64,000 nucleotides of DNA. Source: Diphasiastrum complanatum. Lineage: Eukaryota > Streptophyta > Lycopodiopsida > Lycopodiales > Lycopodiaceae. Position numbers and translations under genes: made by a program. The notes under the pieces were generated by a model. That model ran no database searches. It saw nothing but the letters and a program-made list of their open reading frames with translations, and was not told the origin of the DNA. Shown piece by piece: positions 20,471 to 33,000 of the stretch. The stretch is taken from assembly GCA_029204225.1 (NCBI GenBank), contig CM055095.1:35921078-35985077 (forward strand), given 5' to 3'. Within the stretch, counting starts at the first letter, position 1, and every line of letters begins with the position of its first letter.

Positions 20471-23400
20471 GAGCAGAAATGTTATAATTCTTGATAATTG
20501 AAAGATCTTCATCTGCATAACACTTTAGCTCCAAAAGTAGCCTTTTGATCCATAAAACCTCCTTTGTTGTGGTTGTAAGAGATTTGTACTCAATTTCACA
20601 GGATGATAAGGAAATAGTTGTCTGCTTCTGTGATAGCCAAGAAACCAAGTTCCTTCTAGGAAAAATAGTGTAAGCACTTGTGGATTTTCTAGCCAACCTG
20701 TCTTCTGCAAAATTTGAATATGAAAAAGCAATCAAAGTCAGATCTTCTCCATTGTAGAATAATCCATAATCTAAGGTAGAAGATATATACCTCAAGATTC
20801 TTTTAGCCAACTTCCAGTGATATAACTTTGGATCCTACGTGTGTTGACTTAGCTTATGAACACAAAAGCTTAGATCAGGCCTAGTCATTGTTAACCATAT
20901 AAGTGAGTCAATAAGACTCCTATAAAGAGTGATGTCCACAAAAGGATTTTTCATCATCTTTCATAGGAACTTTTATAGTGTGCTCCATAGGTGTATCTAT
21001 GCCTTTACAATTTTTCATTTGAAATTTCTTTAGCATGAAAAGTGCATATCTACTTTGGCTTGTAAATGCTTGACCTTTCCAAAAATCTATTTCAAGGCCT
21101 AGAATATAGTGAAGAGCTCCTAAGTCTTGCATCTTGAACTCACTACCAAGTGCATGCTTAGTTTCTTCAACTAGCTTCTCATTATTTCCACAAAGAATGA
21201 TATCATCTACATGGATGAGAAGAATAATTACAAAGTTATCTACAAACTTATAATACAGAGAAGGGTCATATTCACTTAGACAAAATCCGAGTGATATGAG
21301 ATAGGAGTTGAGCCTTGCATACCAAGACCTTGGTGCTTGTTTCACCCATAGAGACTTTTGAACAAAAGACAAAGTTTTGATTCATCACCTTCTTTCACAA
21401 AACCTGGAGGTTTCTCCATGTAAATCTCCTCCTCAAGATAACCATTGAGAAATGCATTAGAAACATCAAGCTGGAACATACTCTAATTGTGAAAACATGC
21501 AAGGGATATAAGTATTCAGATTGTTACCATCTTTGCAACTGGTGCAAAGGTGTCTTCATAGTCAAGACCTTTGATTTGTGAGTAGCCTTTGTCACGAAGT
21601 CTTGCTTTATACTTATTGATAGATCCATCATGATTATACTTGATTCTAAAAACCCACTTACATCCAATAAGCTTCTTGGACATCTTTAGGCTCTTCTTCT
21701 GATATGAAGAGAGCATGATAGGAAGTTTCACCTTTCACTTGTCTTCCTTCTTCATCATATGTGAGCCTCCTTGGCTCAAACCTTGCTCGTGTAGATCTTC
21801 TTGGTGTGGTAGCTTGAATTTGCTCCTCCTCAAGCCTTGGCCTCACCACCTCTTGAGCAGCATCAAGATTGATGATCGATCTTGCATGAGACTCCTTGAT
21901 CTGTGCATCATCCAAGTTAAATTTTTGATCTTCATGGAAGATCACATCTCTAATAACAACATTCTTGTCAGTAGAAGGAAGATATACTTTGTATGATTTT
22001 TTAGTAGATGCATATCCTACAAAAATTCCTTTAACTGCACTAGGATCTTCCTTCTTCCTAGTTTTTAGAGGCACATGCACAAAGCATACATAGCCAAAAT
22101 CCTAAGATGATCTACCTTAGGCTTTTTCTTATACAACATCTCAAATGTTATTTTTCCTCCTATCGCAAGATTAGGAAGCCTATTACAAATATAGTTTGCA
22201 CATGCAACTGTCTCTCCCCAAAACTCTTTAGGCAGAAAAGCTTCTAGCCTAATGGCTTTTGCATATTCACACAAAGTTCTATTTTTTCTCTCAGCAACTC
22301 CATTTTGCTGAGGAGTATATGAACAAGAAAACTCTCTTCGAATTCCCTCTCTCTCACAAAAGTCTTTAAACTTATTGAAAGTGTATTCTCCTCCACTATC
22401 AAGCTCCTTTGACAGTGTCTTTGGTAGTCCAGTAGTTTTTCCTTCCTTGACCATAGATTGCATGGCTTTAAAATTTGGATGACCCAATCTCTTATGCCAC
22501 AGATCCTCCTGAAGAACCTTGGTCTCATAAGCAATATCTGAAATGTTAGCACTCTCCCTAGAATCTAGTTTGTACAATTTACCAATTCTAGGTCCTCTAG
22601 CAATAACTTCATTTTCTCTTGAGATTATACACTTGTCAACTTGAAACTTGACATCCAATCAACTATCAAACAACTGTCCTACACTAATGAGATTCTTGGT
22701 TAGTCTAGGTACATAAAGTACATCATGTAAGCAAAACGATTTTGATGATGATGCATGCAGTGGAATACTACCTATTCCTTCAATTCTACACTCTACATCA
22801 TTAGAACTATAGATTGATCTTTTTGCACCTAGATATGGCATGAGACTAGTGAAAGAGTTTCTAGAACTAGACATATGGAAACTAGCCCCACTATCTATCC
22901 ACCAGACTTCTTCATTCTTAAAAGAAAAAGATGAAAAAGTAGACATCATCAATGAATCCTCTCTCTCACTCTCAACACCCTCACACTCATCCTCATTAGT
23001 AAGATTAGCTTAAGTTAGATTGGTTCTTCTTCTTGAAATAGTTTGATGCATTGTGTCTTTTTTTGCCACAAAAAAAAACACCTGATCTTTGACAGCTTCT
23101 TCTTGCCACTGGATGTTGCAGCTTGTGAGGACTGATCCTCACCACCTTCCTAGGCTTTGTCCTTTTTGAAGTGTTGTTGTCCTTTGCCCTTGCCTCTTGA
23201 CTTGTCTCTGATGAAGAGTGCTTTGTCATATCCACCATCTTTCAATGAAAGTCTATTGATCCTCAGCATCTTGTTCTCTTGCCTGCTTTCTTCAGCAATG
23301 AGAACACCTTGCAGTGTCTCCAAGGATGGAAGATCCTCCCTGATAGCATAAGTCTGCACAAGATTGTCATACTCATCTCTAAGTCCATTTAGGACTACTT

Positions 23401-24231
23401 GAACAAGTTCATTATTCTTAAGAGCATCACCAATACTAGCTAACTCTTGATGAAGATCCTTAACTCTCATGACATATGATGAAACACTCTCATCTACTCT
23501 AAAAATATTTGGTTTCTAGGTGTAAGAAATCTAGAAGTATTCTTGATTTCATAGATTGTTTTTAGAGTATCCTAAGCTTTCTTGGCAGTGGTGCATGTAC
23601 TGATCTCTCTTAACACTTCATTGGTTACATTCATTTTTATGAGATGAAGGGCAATTCTGATTCTTTTGTGAAATGCTGCAGCTTCATTAGGTGTAGCAGG
23701 TTCTTCTTCAGCTCCACTCACAATGTCCATTACATCTTGTAGAATCAATAATGATTCCATTCTGATCTTCCACATTGCATACATCAGCTGTTGTGGTGCT
23801 GGAAACTGGTGCTCCTGTCCAGATGCAGCGAGTTGAGCGAAGATCGTTTTGATCTTCTCAACGTGTTGATTCAATTGCTTGTCATCCCATCATATGGATT
23901 GTAGCTAATTATGAAGATGCATCACTGAAGCGGCAGTCCTCACTTCGTACTTATGCTTTAGTCTTTCCCATGCTGCATGGCTACTTTCACAGTCTTCAAT
24001 CTTCATGAACAGTTCTTCATTGATGGTCAAAATGATGATTGCCATTGCAGGCTCATCCTTTTTGATCCACTTAGCTCTCCTCGGATCTCCCTCTAGAGGT
24101 TGCACCTCTGTAAGTTCAGCCACCGACCAGATGCCTTCACCCTTCAGAAGCATTTTGATTTTGAATTTCCACACTCTGTAGTTTCTGCCATCAAGACTGA
24201 TTGTTATTCTCATCTGGATCATTGTAGCCAT
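20470..24231 (-). pseudogene. Chimeric copia gag-pol
   Basis: Gag starts at 24231 (MATMIQMRITISLDG). At codons at about 23776-23784 the copia-2 gag sense (PAPQQLMY) switches to copia-1 gag sense (MWKIRMESLL). Then come a copia-1-like gag C-terminus, protease with WWIDSGASFHMSSS (about 22910-22870), a partial GAG-pre-integrase domain, integrase lacking the first catalytic part (the frame jumps from GLPKTL to DSGGEY) but retaining NGVAERKNR, RT with HVDDIILCG (about 21225-21200), and RNase H up to LLLELKCYADEDLS. Several stops and frameshifts, and the integrase deletion, make it non-autonomous. Confidence 0.8.
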
Positions 24232-24283
24232 ATTGTGTTGCCTAGAAAGTTACTTTTTAGATATCAGTAGTGATAACCTTAGC

Positions 24284-24295
24284 GCTCTGATACCA
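24284..24295 (-). promoter_or_regulatory. Primer binding site, initiator tRNA-Met type
   Basis: On the minus strand this reads TGGTATCAGAGC, the standard plant Ty1/copia primer site, directly adjoining the LTR end (CA at 24297-24296). Confidence 0.85.
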
Positions 24296-24738
24296 TGTCA
24301 CGAATGTTGTTTCGCGAACTGATCACTTTTGCAAATAGATTCTTTTCAAGTTCATTTGGTTTTCTCTTGCGGAAGCTTTCAAGATCCTAGGCATGCGACT
24401 ACACATCATAGAACATAAATCATTCTAGCAATCAAGACAACAAAAAACAAAGAGATGGAGAAGAGATTATTTGTATTATCAGTTTTTGAGTTTGGAGCAA
24501 GATGATCAGTGTCTCGCTCATTGGCGGCATGACACTCAGCTCAATTTGTTCTATTCATTGGCATACTTTCACACACAGCTATTTTTGTCTCTCTATCTTC
24601 TTTTATTCTGCTCTTCTCGTTTTTTGTGTTGATCCAAAAATAATTAATATGTCTCCACTGTGTGGAGCTTACAAGATAGCTAAACAGAGAATTACAAGAC
24701 AAGCAAACGCTAATCAACTAGTTAGTTATTCTTCCTGA
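24296..24738 (-). repeat. Copia-2 type LTR, truncated (5' LTR of chimera)
   Basis: This matches the terminal part of the copia-2 LTR at 37742-38495 read on the minus strand, including the CTCCACTGTGTGGAG block. It stops near 24738 where copia-3 sequence begins, so the U3 start is missing. Confidence 0.8.
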
Positions 24739-24741
24739 AAT

Positions 24742-25785
24742 CATTAGGATTCAAGCCACTGATGGATGATTCCAATGTGTATGTCAGAGTCACAGATGGG
24801 CAGATCATCATTGTGGATGTATATGTGGACGACACTCTGATACTTTGCAAGAGTGAGAAGCTGATTGTTGAAGTGAAGGAAGACATCTCGAAACATTTCG
24901 AGATCGTGGATCTTGGAGAAGCCAGGTGCTACCTTGGATTGCAAATTGAAAGAGACTATGAGGGAGGTAAGCTATAACTTCACCAGTCCATATACATCCA
25001 GAAAATGAGGGAGGTAAGCTACACCTTCACCAGTCCAGATACACCTAGAAAATCCTAGAGGATTTTGGAATGCTGAACTGCAAAGGAGCGAATACTCCAA
25101 TGCTCGTAGAAACGGTGCTGACAAACGATGATTGTCCAAGGACTGAAGAGTAGAGAGAACAAATGCAGCTCACACCTTACAGGAAGCTGATAGATTCGCT
25201 GATGTACCTTGTAGACAACACACGCTCTGACATTGCTTATGCAATGTTCAGGATGAGCCAATTTTGCACAAATTCTGGCTCAACACATTGGAAGAGTGCA
25301 AAACGAATTTTGCAATATCTTCAATTAACAAGAGATTATGGCTTGTGTTATTGTCGTGATGCAGGTTTTAAGATGCTTTCCTACAATGATGCTAGCTGGG
25401 CATCCCTCAAGGACAATTATAAAAGCATCTCGGGAGAATGCACCACAGAGTATGTTGCAACAGCAAAGATGGCCAATGAGATAATCTGGCTCAGACAGTT
25501 CCTGAATGAATTGGGCAAAACAAGAAATGAGCCTCTGATCTTACAGATGGATAACACATCTGCAATACATTTGACGAAAGATCTTGTGTTCCACTCGAGA
25601 ATGAAACACACCGGATCAAGTACCACTTGATCATAAATCTGATTGAGAAGAAGATACTGCAGACCACCTTCATCGAAACGAAAGACATGGTTGCTGACAT
25701 CTTCACAAAGGCCCTAGACAAAGGACTTTTTGAGAGACAGAGGAGCAGTCTTGGGTCGTCAAACTATCATGCTTTGAGAGGGAGC
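24742..25785 (+). pseudogene. Copia-3 RT C-terminus and RNase H
   Basis: The fragment begins in the RT palm with VYVDDTLILCKS (about 24817-24852) and continues with LGEARCYLGLQI. RNase H has YRKLIDSLMYLV, SYNDASWASLKDN, the GECTTEYVA block, MDNTSAIHL and a decayed C-terminus ending near 25785 (purine-rich GAGAGGGAGC). A 47-bp tandem duplication (24960-25006 and 25007-25053) and several stops disrupt it. The 5' part is lost at the junction with the copia-2 LTR. Confidence 0.75.
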
Positions 25786-26479
25786 TGAAGAAACAAAATG
25801 TTTCTATTACCAAAGCTTTGCTAGCTTTCAGCATTCTGCTTAACAAAAATGTTTGCAAATGCGAAAGTCAAGAGACACGAAGCAGAAATGTTCGCAAACA
25901 CCCTGATGAAAAGACACGAATGAGAAAAATTTGCAAAAGAGAATTTTTTGCGGTACAGGGGAGAAAGTCAGATGACACGAAAGTCAAAAGACATGAGGCG
26001 ACACAAAAATCATTGCGACACCCTTTTATGTCATCACGCTCCAAAATGGCCAGCAAGATCATGCAAGTACTTAGAAGTATAGATATCTGATCTGATAGCA
26101 TGACATCAGCAGATGCAATCTAGGTCGTGGCTAATCTACCACTCTTGTAGTTTGTGATTAGCTGTAGATGTTTAATCACTCTAATCTAGAAGTTACACGA
26201 TGCGACTATATACTTTCTGGATGATACTTGACATATACACATGAAGTAGTCTAATGCTAGTAAGCAAGAAGACGAAAACATAGAATACGAGTCCGCCTGC
26301 GTGTGAGACAACTTTTGCATAGGATCTGTAAATCCACAAGTCCGCTAGTAAGCGAGACATTACTCATGGGAGAACTGTATTTCTCTCACACCAATGCACT
26401 GCGTGGATTTGCATGCAGTGCTTGATCAATAGATGATTTTTGTAGCCGTTTGTGCACACATCACTCCATCGGGGCAACA
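25786..26479 (+). repeat. Probable copia-3 3' LTR
   Basis: The segment begins TGAAGAAACA immediately after the purine-rich tract and ends GGGGCAACA, just before Ty3-A protease sequence resumes. The 694-bp length suits a copia LTR. There is no second copy in the window to confirm the borders. Confidence 0.4.
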
Positions 26480-26484
26480 TGAGA

Positions 26485-26637
26485 GAGCTAGGAACACAAC
26501 ATCACCCTGCCAATCAAATACAAGAGATTTGAAGACGAGGCATCAATGGTAGATGGAGGATCAGGTGTCAATTTGATCTCACTACTTTGTATCAAAAGTG
26601 AAATTTACAGGGATTGAAACCAGCAAGATTCGTCATC
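26485..26637 (+). pseudogene. Ty3-A protease, first half
   Basis: This aligns with 11349-11498, includes ATGGTAGATGGAGGATCAGG (MVDGGSG) and ends at codons for ARFVI. The second half of the protease is found inverted at 28204. The fragment belongs to the older Ty3-A copy that was split by copia-2. Confidence 0.75.
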
Positions 26638-26886
26638 TATGATTCTGTGTTTAGCTATCTTGTAAACTCCATGGACACAGTGGAGATATAAAAACTATCC
26701 TTTATGGATAAAAAAAAGGATAGAAAAAGAATTTCTGTGAGAGACAGAGTGAGACGTAGCGAGTAGAGCAGAAGAGAAAAATACTGGAAACAAAAGAGCT
26801 GTGCATGAAAGTCTGCCAACATACAGAACACATCGAAAGAGTAGAGCATCAGAACGCCAACGAGCGAGACATTGACGATCTTGCTC
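26638..26886 (+). repeat. Copia-2 LTR fragment (inverted part)
   Basis: This is the reverse complement of about 37938-38150 in the copia-2 LTR, from GATTCTGTGTTTAGC to CCAAAATCAAACTG. It covers LTR positions of about 345-595, exactly the part that follows the positions retained at 28205-28541. It lies in opposite orientation to its partner, as expected if this and the next block were inverted together. Confidence 0.75.
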
Positions 26887-28204
26887 CAAAATCAAACTGC
26901 CCATAAAGCTGTAGACCTCGCAGATCGTTCTTGGTGGTGATAGATCAACAATGATGCTGATTTTTGTTAGGTCTGTGGTGATCCTGTGTCTAGACACTAT
27001 GTGGTCGAGAATCAAGCCATGTGTAATCCAAAATTGACATTTTTCTAGATTCAAGGAGATCTGGAATTCGCGGCATTTTTGTAGCACCTTCTCCAAATTG
27101 GATAAGTATTCAGAGTCTGGTCCATGCACGCACAGATCATCCAAGAAAATTTTTAGAAATTTCTACAAATACTCTTTAAATGTCGCTTGCATGACTCGCT
27201 GGAAGGTACTTGGGACATTATAAAGTCCGAATGGCATCACTTTGTAGGCATAGGTCCCCCATTCCATAGAAAATGTTGTCTTATGCTGGTCTTGAGGTGC
27301 TATCTTCACTTGGTTGTAACCGCTGAAGCCATCTAAGAAATTGTAGGCTTCAGCTCCAGCTACTTTGTCAAGGACATTTTTCGTAAAGGGCAAAAGAAAA
27401 TGATCCTTTTTGGTGACTATATTTAGTGCCTTCAGACTCACACAGATTCGCATTTTGTCGTTATTCTTGGGTACTATAACTATCGGCGATACTCATTCAG
27501 TGTGCTCGATTTTGTAAAGGAAATCTGCATCTAACAGCTTCTGCAATTCCTGCTTGATCAGTTCTGTGTGGTTTGGGTTGCAACAATAGTAACGACTCAC
27601 CTCGGGGATTGCTCCATCCACCAAGGGTATGGTGAGTTGGACTACTATTGGTGGGATGCCCTTCATATCACTGTAATTTCAAGCAAAACAGTCCCTGTAC
27701 TCTACCAACAATGATTGTAGCCGCTTAAATTGTGTGGGGTTTATTATATTCACTCCAAATGTAATTGGTGTGTCCATGGTGTAACACTTGGGTGAAGATG
27801 TACCACGTTCAGGATCCGATTCATATTAACATGCTTGGCAGTCAATCGTTGCTAATGCATCCATCCATCTCTGAATCGTAATGACCACCCTTGGCTTGCC
27901 TTGGACGATCTATCATGTGATCTGTCGTGGATGATCTGTCGTCAGCCTTGGGTGCAATAGGTTTCACCGCCCATGTGGTTGGATCGACCTTTATAGCTTG
28001 CTCTCTATTCTCAAAGGTGAATTTTCCCGTACCCCAGTTGTGTACTACTTGCACAACCCTCACCCATGGTCTTCTCATTAAAACACGATATGCAGATGGA
28101 GAATCAGGTGTATCCATTACTACAAAGGTGATCACAAACTGCATGCTTGCTATTTTTACAGGGATATCGACAACCACACCCTTCGGTTTTACACAGGATT
28201 GATC
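26887..28204 (-). pseudogene. Ty3-A protease second half to RT (inverted block)
   Basis: Read on the minus strand, the fragment starts ADQS...KPKGVVVDIPVKI (28204 leftwards) and continues through the protease end (AYRVLMRRPWVRVVQ), linker, RT with MRICVSLKALN, FLDGFSGYNQV, MPFGLYNVPSTFQ and MDDLCVHG. It ends at EVYSFMG near 26887, where the copia-2 LTR piece starts. The FLDGFSGY and PFGL motifs are better preserved than in the 12.7-kb copy. An internal deletion removes most of the pol linker. It continues the fragment at 26485-26637 once the inversion is accounted for. Confidence 0.8.
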
Positions 28205-28541
28205 CGCTATTAACGCTAATCAACTAATCAGTTACTATCCATCGTTGTCATTCGTTTCAGCTGGGCGTGAAGTCTACGACTCCAAGCCCGTTGAGCTTCC
28301 AGTTGGCAGCACGAAAGATTCTCCTTTGTTTGTTTCGTTTTCTTCGTTTGTTTCATGTCTTTTCATTTTGCGTCCCTTTGCGGTTCTTACGGTCCTGGAG
28401 GTATGTTTACAATTCAAGAATGATTTGCAAATTGTTTGTCCTTCGAGTCAAGGGATGTTGACTTTCGCAGATTATTCTCCGTTTGACCTTCGTTTCGTGT
28501 TCGTGTTGTGGCAAAGTTGCAAGAGTTCACCATTTCTGACA
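28205..28541 (-). repeat. Copia-2 3' LTR, first part
   Basis: On the minus strand the LTR starts TGTCAGAAATGG at 28541 after the purine tract AAGAGGGAG. It matches 38495 leftwards to about 38160. It stops at 28205, where the inverted block begins. The remaining LTR positions lie at 26638-26886. Confidence 0.8.
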
Positions 28542-28755
28542 CTCCCTCTTGAACCTTGCAGCTTTGCACGTTTAATCCAATTGCCTTTCTTTTCTTGGCA
28601 AAGATGGCTTTTGAACGATTTCGTGAGCAGATCTGCAATCATGTCTTCTGATTTTATATACTAGACCTGGAGCTCTCCTTTCGAGATTAAATCTCGAATG
28701 TGATGGTACTTTAGAGGTATGTGTTTTGTCTTTGAATGGAAGACATGATTATGGG
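28542..28755 (-). pseudogene. Copia-2 RNase H C-terminus
   Basis: On the minus strand it encodes HVFHSKTKHIPLKYHHIRD and a basic tail, the usual end of a copia RNase H, followed by the purine-rich tract at 28550-28542. It is continuous in sense with the RNase H at 34627 onward. The copia-1 insertion (28761-34621) separates the two. Confidence 0.75.
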
Positions 28756-28760
28756 ACAGA
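28756..28760. other. Target site duplication, left copy (right copy 34622-34626)
   Basis: ACAGA immediately before the 5' LTR is repeated immediately after the 3' LTR at 34622-34626. This is the standard 5-bp footprint of copia integration. Confidence 0.9.
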
Positions 28761-29413
28761 TGTGAAAAATTGTCAACTAGTAGTATTTTCCTAACTTGAG
28801 ATTTTGTAGGCCTATGGCCAAATAAAAGTTAGAGATAGGTTCATACATGTATGTAGAGGCCCAAAGTATGTGTACACTACTTTTGAGGTCACATTAATTA
28901 GAGGAGGTCGAGTGTGGAGCTCTTCTATTGGCTCATAATTTGGTGCATTCCTATTTGACCAAATTTCTAGGTATATGGGTGAATCCTATTGGACCCCAAT
29001 TTTAGCCTATCATAAGACAAGTGGCCAAGAGGCACTATGGCTGCTATAAATAGCCATCTCCACGAGTATGTACACATCTCATTTTCATTCTATTGAATGA
29101 ATGTTATGCTCTTTGAAGGTCCATCTTCTTCTCTCTCACTTTTTTGTTCATATCTTGCATTCTAGCCACTAGAATTGTGATTTCTTTGTTGCTATGGCTT
29201 CACACGTGTGAAATGCAGGTTGTAGGCTCTGAAGTACGGACAGGGACAGCAAGTTTCTGTTTGTGGAAGCTTATGATCAGATTTTGATGTTTAGTTGATG
29301 TTTAGTATGCTTAACATCACAATTTCTATCATTTTTTCAATCTAGATGTGCATAACTTCCATGGCCAAGATCTTTATGAAACTTTAGCATCTTTTGGATC
29401 TGAGTTTTTCACA
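28761..29413 (+). repeat. Copia-1 5' LTR
   Basis: It begins TGTGAAAAATTG and ends TTTTTCACA, 653 bp. A TATA box CTATAAATAG is at 29044-29053, so transcription would start about 30 bp later, near the CACGAGTATG block. The sequence reads the same as the 3' LTR throughout. Confidence 0.95.
29044..29053 (+). promoter_or_regulatory. TATA box in copia-1 5' LTR
   Basis: CTATAAATAG lies 283 bp into the LTR; the identical motif is at 34252-34261 in the 3' LTR. It is the likely Pol II core promoter of the intact element. Confidence 0.7.
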
Positions 29414-29425
29414 TGGTATCAGAGC
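29414..29425 (+). promoter_or_regulatory. Primer binding site, initiator tRNA-Met type
   Basis: TGGTATCAGAGC directly abuts the 5' LTR. It is a perfect copia primer site, with no decay. Confidence 0.9.
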
Positions 29426-30022
29426 ATTAGGCGGCCAAATGTGCAGGTTTTGCCAGATTTAGAAGAGATTTGTGGGCGAGTTTGCTTTTGTAGCATTCCA
29501 ATCAAGTTTCTAGCTAAAAATCTTGTTGATTTATGTGTAGAAATTGGATCTTTGTGATCAAAACATCATTTGTATGCATTTCAATTGAAGTAGGGCGAAT
29601 TCCCTCTGTACTTATCAGAATAAGGAGACAAAAATTGTTTTGGAAAGAGGGAGATGCAAGATCCAACAAGATCCTATTAGTTTTCCATTCTAGCATATAG
29701 TTTTTTGATTCAATTTCTTGCTTCTTCATGTCAAAAACTTCAAAATTGATGTAACCCTCTGATTTTCAGTTTGCTGAATGATTCAAGAGTGTATTTCAAT
29801 CTTAGGAGTGAGGGAAAAGCAAGTATATTGAGGTTTGGTCTTGGTTTGATCAAGAAATCATAAAACTAGTGGCTAAAATTAAGGAAAAAGTGAGGAAAAG
29901 AGAGAAAAAGTAAGGTTTTAGGTTCCAAATCTTTGTGATTTCTTCTTGTGTTTCATTTGTTGATTCAAGAGAGTGCTTAGTGCATTGGAACAGGTCAAAG
30001 ATCAGAGATCAATCATTGCAAC
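29426..30022 (+). other. Copia-1 untranslated leader
   Basis: About 600 bp lie between the primer site and the gag-pol ATG. I see no ORF of note. A diverged version is recognisable on the minus strand around 60830-60900 (the block with GAGTGCTTNNTGCATTGGAACAGG). Confidence 0.7.
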
Positions 30023-33000
30023 ATGGCTACAAATGGAGGCTACATGTTGGAAAGCAATGATAGGCTTACCTCCCTCAACTATTCTACTTGGAAAGTAAGG
30101 ATGGAGTCTTTGCTTGAGATGAATGAGTTGATGGATATTGTTGTAGGTGTGGAGGAGAGACCTTTGGCACCTCAAGAACAATTGAGGTATGACAAGAGGG
30201 CAAAGAAAGCCCTTCACATGATCAAGATGAATGTGACAAATGAGCTTATCAAAGAGGTTGGTAAGTGCACATCATCTAGTGAAGCTTGGGAAGCCTTGAA
30301 GAAGGTTTATGAATCCAAGTCTACTTCTAGAGTGTTGACTTTAAGAAGGCAAATCTTTTCTTGTATGCAAAAGAAGAGTGAGAATGGACATGCTTTTGTT
30401 TTGAGAGTTAAAGCATTGAATGATGAGTTAGCATGCATTAATGATGGCATAAATAATGAGGAGCTTGTTCAAGTGATTCTCAATGGCTTGTTGGATGATC
30501 ATGCTAATCTTGTTCAAAGTTATGCTATCCAAAAATGTTTACCAAGTGTTGGAGACTTGCAAGAGGTCTTGTTGGCTGAAGAATTCAGGTTGCAAGCAAG
30601 AGTGGGAGCATCTTCTACATCTCAAGGAGGAGAAGAGGAGGCAATGTTCTCTAAAGGCAAGTTCAAGGGCAAAGGTAAAAGCAATTGGTCTAAAGGGCAA
30701 GACCAAGGTGAGCACTCTACTTTTGGCAAAAAGAAGGATAGATCTAAGCTAAAATGTTTCTATTGTGGAGTCAAAGGGCATTTTGCTAGTGATTGTTTTA
30801 AGAAAAAGAGGGATCAAGGGGAAAAGCAAACCAATCTAACTATTGATGAGGGTGGGGATGAGCTTCTTTCAAATGATGCTTTTGTTATGTCATCTTGCTT
30901 GTTGGCTAATCATGGAGACATTGATCCTTGGTGGATTGATAGTGGAGCCACTTCTCATATGACATATCATAAAGAGTATTTTTCATCTTTAATGGCATTT
31001 GATGGTGATAGGAAGGTAATCTATACCGCAAATGATGGTGAGTGTGCAATCAAGGGGATTGGCACAATTCCTATTTCACTTTCTACAAATAGGAATATAG
31101 AATTGAAAGATGTTTTGCTCATTCCATCCATTACCAAGAACTTACTTAGTGTAAGCCAAATGCTTGACAAAGGATTCAAAGTTGAGTTTGATGGTGATGC
31201 TTGCTTGATCAAAAAGGGGTGTAGTATCATTGCAAAAGGGAAAAGGCAAGGGAAATTGTTCAAGCTTGATGCATGTGTTGTTGCTAACCAAGTTGGATGC
31301 ATGGCAAATGAACAAATGTCAATTCAAGAGGTATGGCATAAAAGGATGGGACATCTCAACTACAAGGCCTTGGAGGTAATAGCCAAAAAGGAGGTAGTAA
31401 GGGGACTTCCCAAGTCTCTTACTTGCTTGAATCATGTTTGTGAAGAATGTGCTTTGTCTAAATCACATAGATTGCCATATACTAGATCTATATCTAGATC
31501 TAAGATGCCTTTTTCTCTCTTGCATTCGGATATTCATGGTGTTACTACAATTAGCAATGGAGGTGCTAAGATGTATGTAACTTTCATTGATGATTTTAGT
31601 AGATTTTGTTGGGTTTATCTACTAAAGAGCAAGGATGAGGTGTTTGATGTGTTTGTCAAGTTCAAAGTTGCTATTGAGACTCAATTTACAACCAAAATCA
31701 AATGCTTGAGGAGCGACAATGGTGGTGAATACATTTCTAACAAATTCAAAGCCTTTTGCGATGAGCATGGGATCAAGAGGGAGTACACATGTCCAAGAAC
31801 ACCACAACAAAATGGAGTGGCCGAGAGGAAGAATAGAACCTTGTGTGAGAGTGCAAAGGCAATGAGATTGAATGCTAATCTTCCTAAACCTTTTTGGAGT
31901 GATGCTTTGTTGTGTGCAAATTTCCTATGCAATAGATGGCCAAGTGTTGTATTGGAAGGAAAAACCCCTTTTGAAGCTTTGTTTGGTACGAAGCCTAATG
32001 TCAAGTTTCTAAGAACTTTTGGATGCATTTGCTACTTCAACATTACTCTTGATGATAGAACTAAGGAGGATCCATCTTCAAGAAAGGGCATTTTTGTTGG
32101 TTATAGTGAAGTAAGCAAAGCATATAGGATTTATGTTCCTTCAATCAAGAAAGTGTTCACAAGTAGGGATGTCATTTTTGATGAAGGTAACATTCCAAAA
32201 GTTGTTTCAAGTGATGATGGTGTTGTTGCAACTAATGTGCTTGATGACAATGGAGTTGATGACACATTGGATGTGGATGTTGAAGAAGCCTCTTCAAGTC
32301 AAATTCCAAGGAGAACTCCAAGGCATAAAGTGAAACCCTCAAGGCTCACTTATGATGGCAAAGGTAAGCAAGTGGTGGATGGATCCAACTATGCTTTCCT
32401 AACTTCTTTTGATGTACCTTCATGTGTAGATGAAGCAAGGCAAGAAGAGGAATGGATCCAAGCAATGGATCTTGAGTTTGAAGCACTTATGAAGAACAAC
32501 ACATGGAGATTGGTGGAGCTTCCAAAGGGCAAAAGTGCAATTGGATGCAAATGGATCTTCAAGGTAAAGACAAATCAAGATGGATCTATCAACAAGTTGA
32601 AGGCAAGGTTGGTGGCTAAAGGTTATGCTCAAGAGCATGGCATTGACTATGAGGAAACCTTTGCACCCGTGGCAAAGATGGTGAGCATAAGAGTAATCAT
32701 TTCCCTTGCAACTCTTTATGGATGGGATCTTTGGCAATTAGACATTTCTAATGCTTTCTTGAATGGTGATCTTGAAGAGGAAGTCTACATGGAGCAACCC
32801 GAGAGCTATGTTTCTCATAGCAAGCCTAATCATGTGTGTTTTCTACAAAAAAGTTTGTATGGTCTTAAGCAAGCACCAAGGAGTTGGTATGCTAGGCTTA
32901 ACTCTTTTCTACTTTCTCAAAACTTCACTATGAGTGAGTATGATCATTCACTTTACTTTAGAATTAGTGCTAATGATGTTACAATCCTTCTAATTTATGT

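Larger units (their letters stand above)
20470..24738 (-). mobile_element. Chimeric copia element (copia-2 5' part, copia-1 pol)
   Basis: The minus-strand element runs from a truncated 5' LTR at its right end to a broken RNase H at its left end. The LTR, primer site, leader and first gag half match copia-2 (compare 37240-38495). From about 23778 leftwards the coding sequence matches copia-1 (compare 30023-33973). The left end is cut at about 20470 within the NISAQ motif of RNase H, where Ty3-A sequence starts. Confidence 0.8.

Noticed and set aside
31021-32028. Several minus-strand frames of 60-115 codons inside copia-1
   Set aside because: They are antisense shadows of the intact gag-pol ORF, without motifs.
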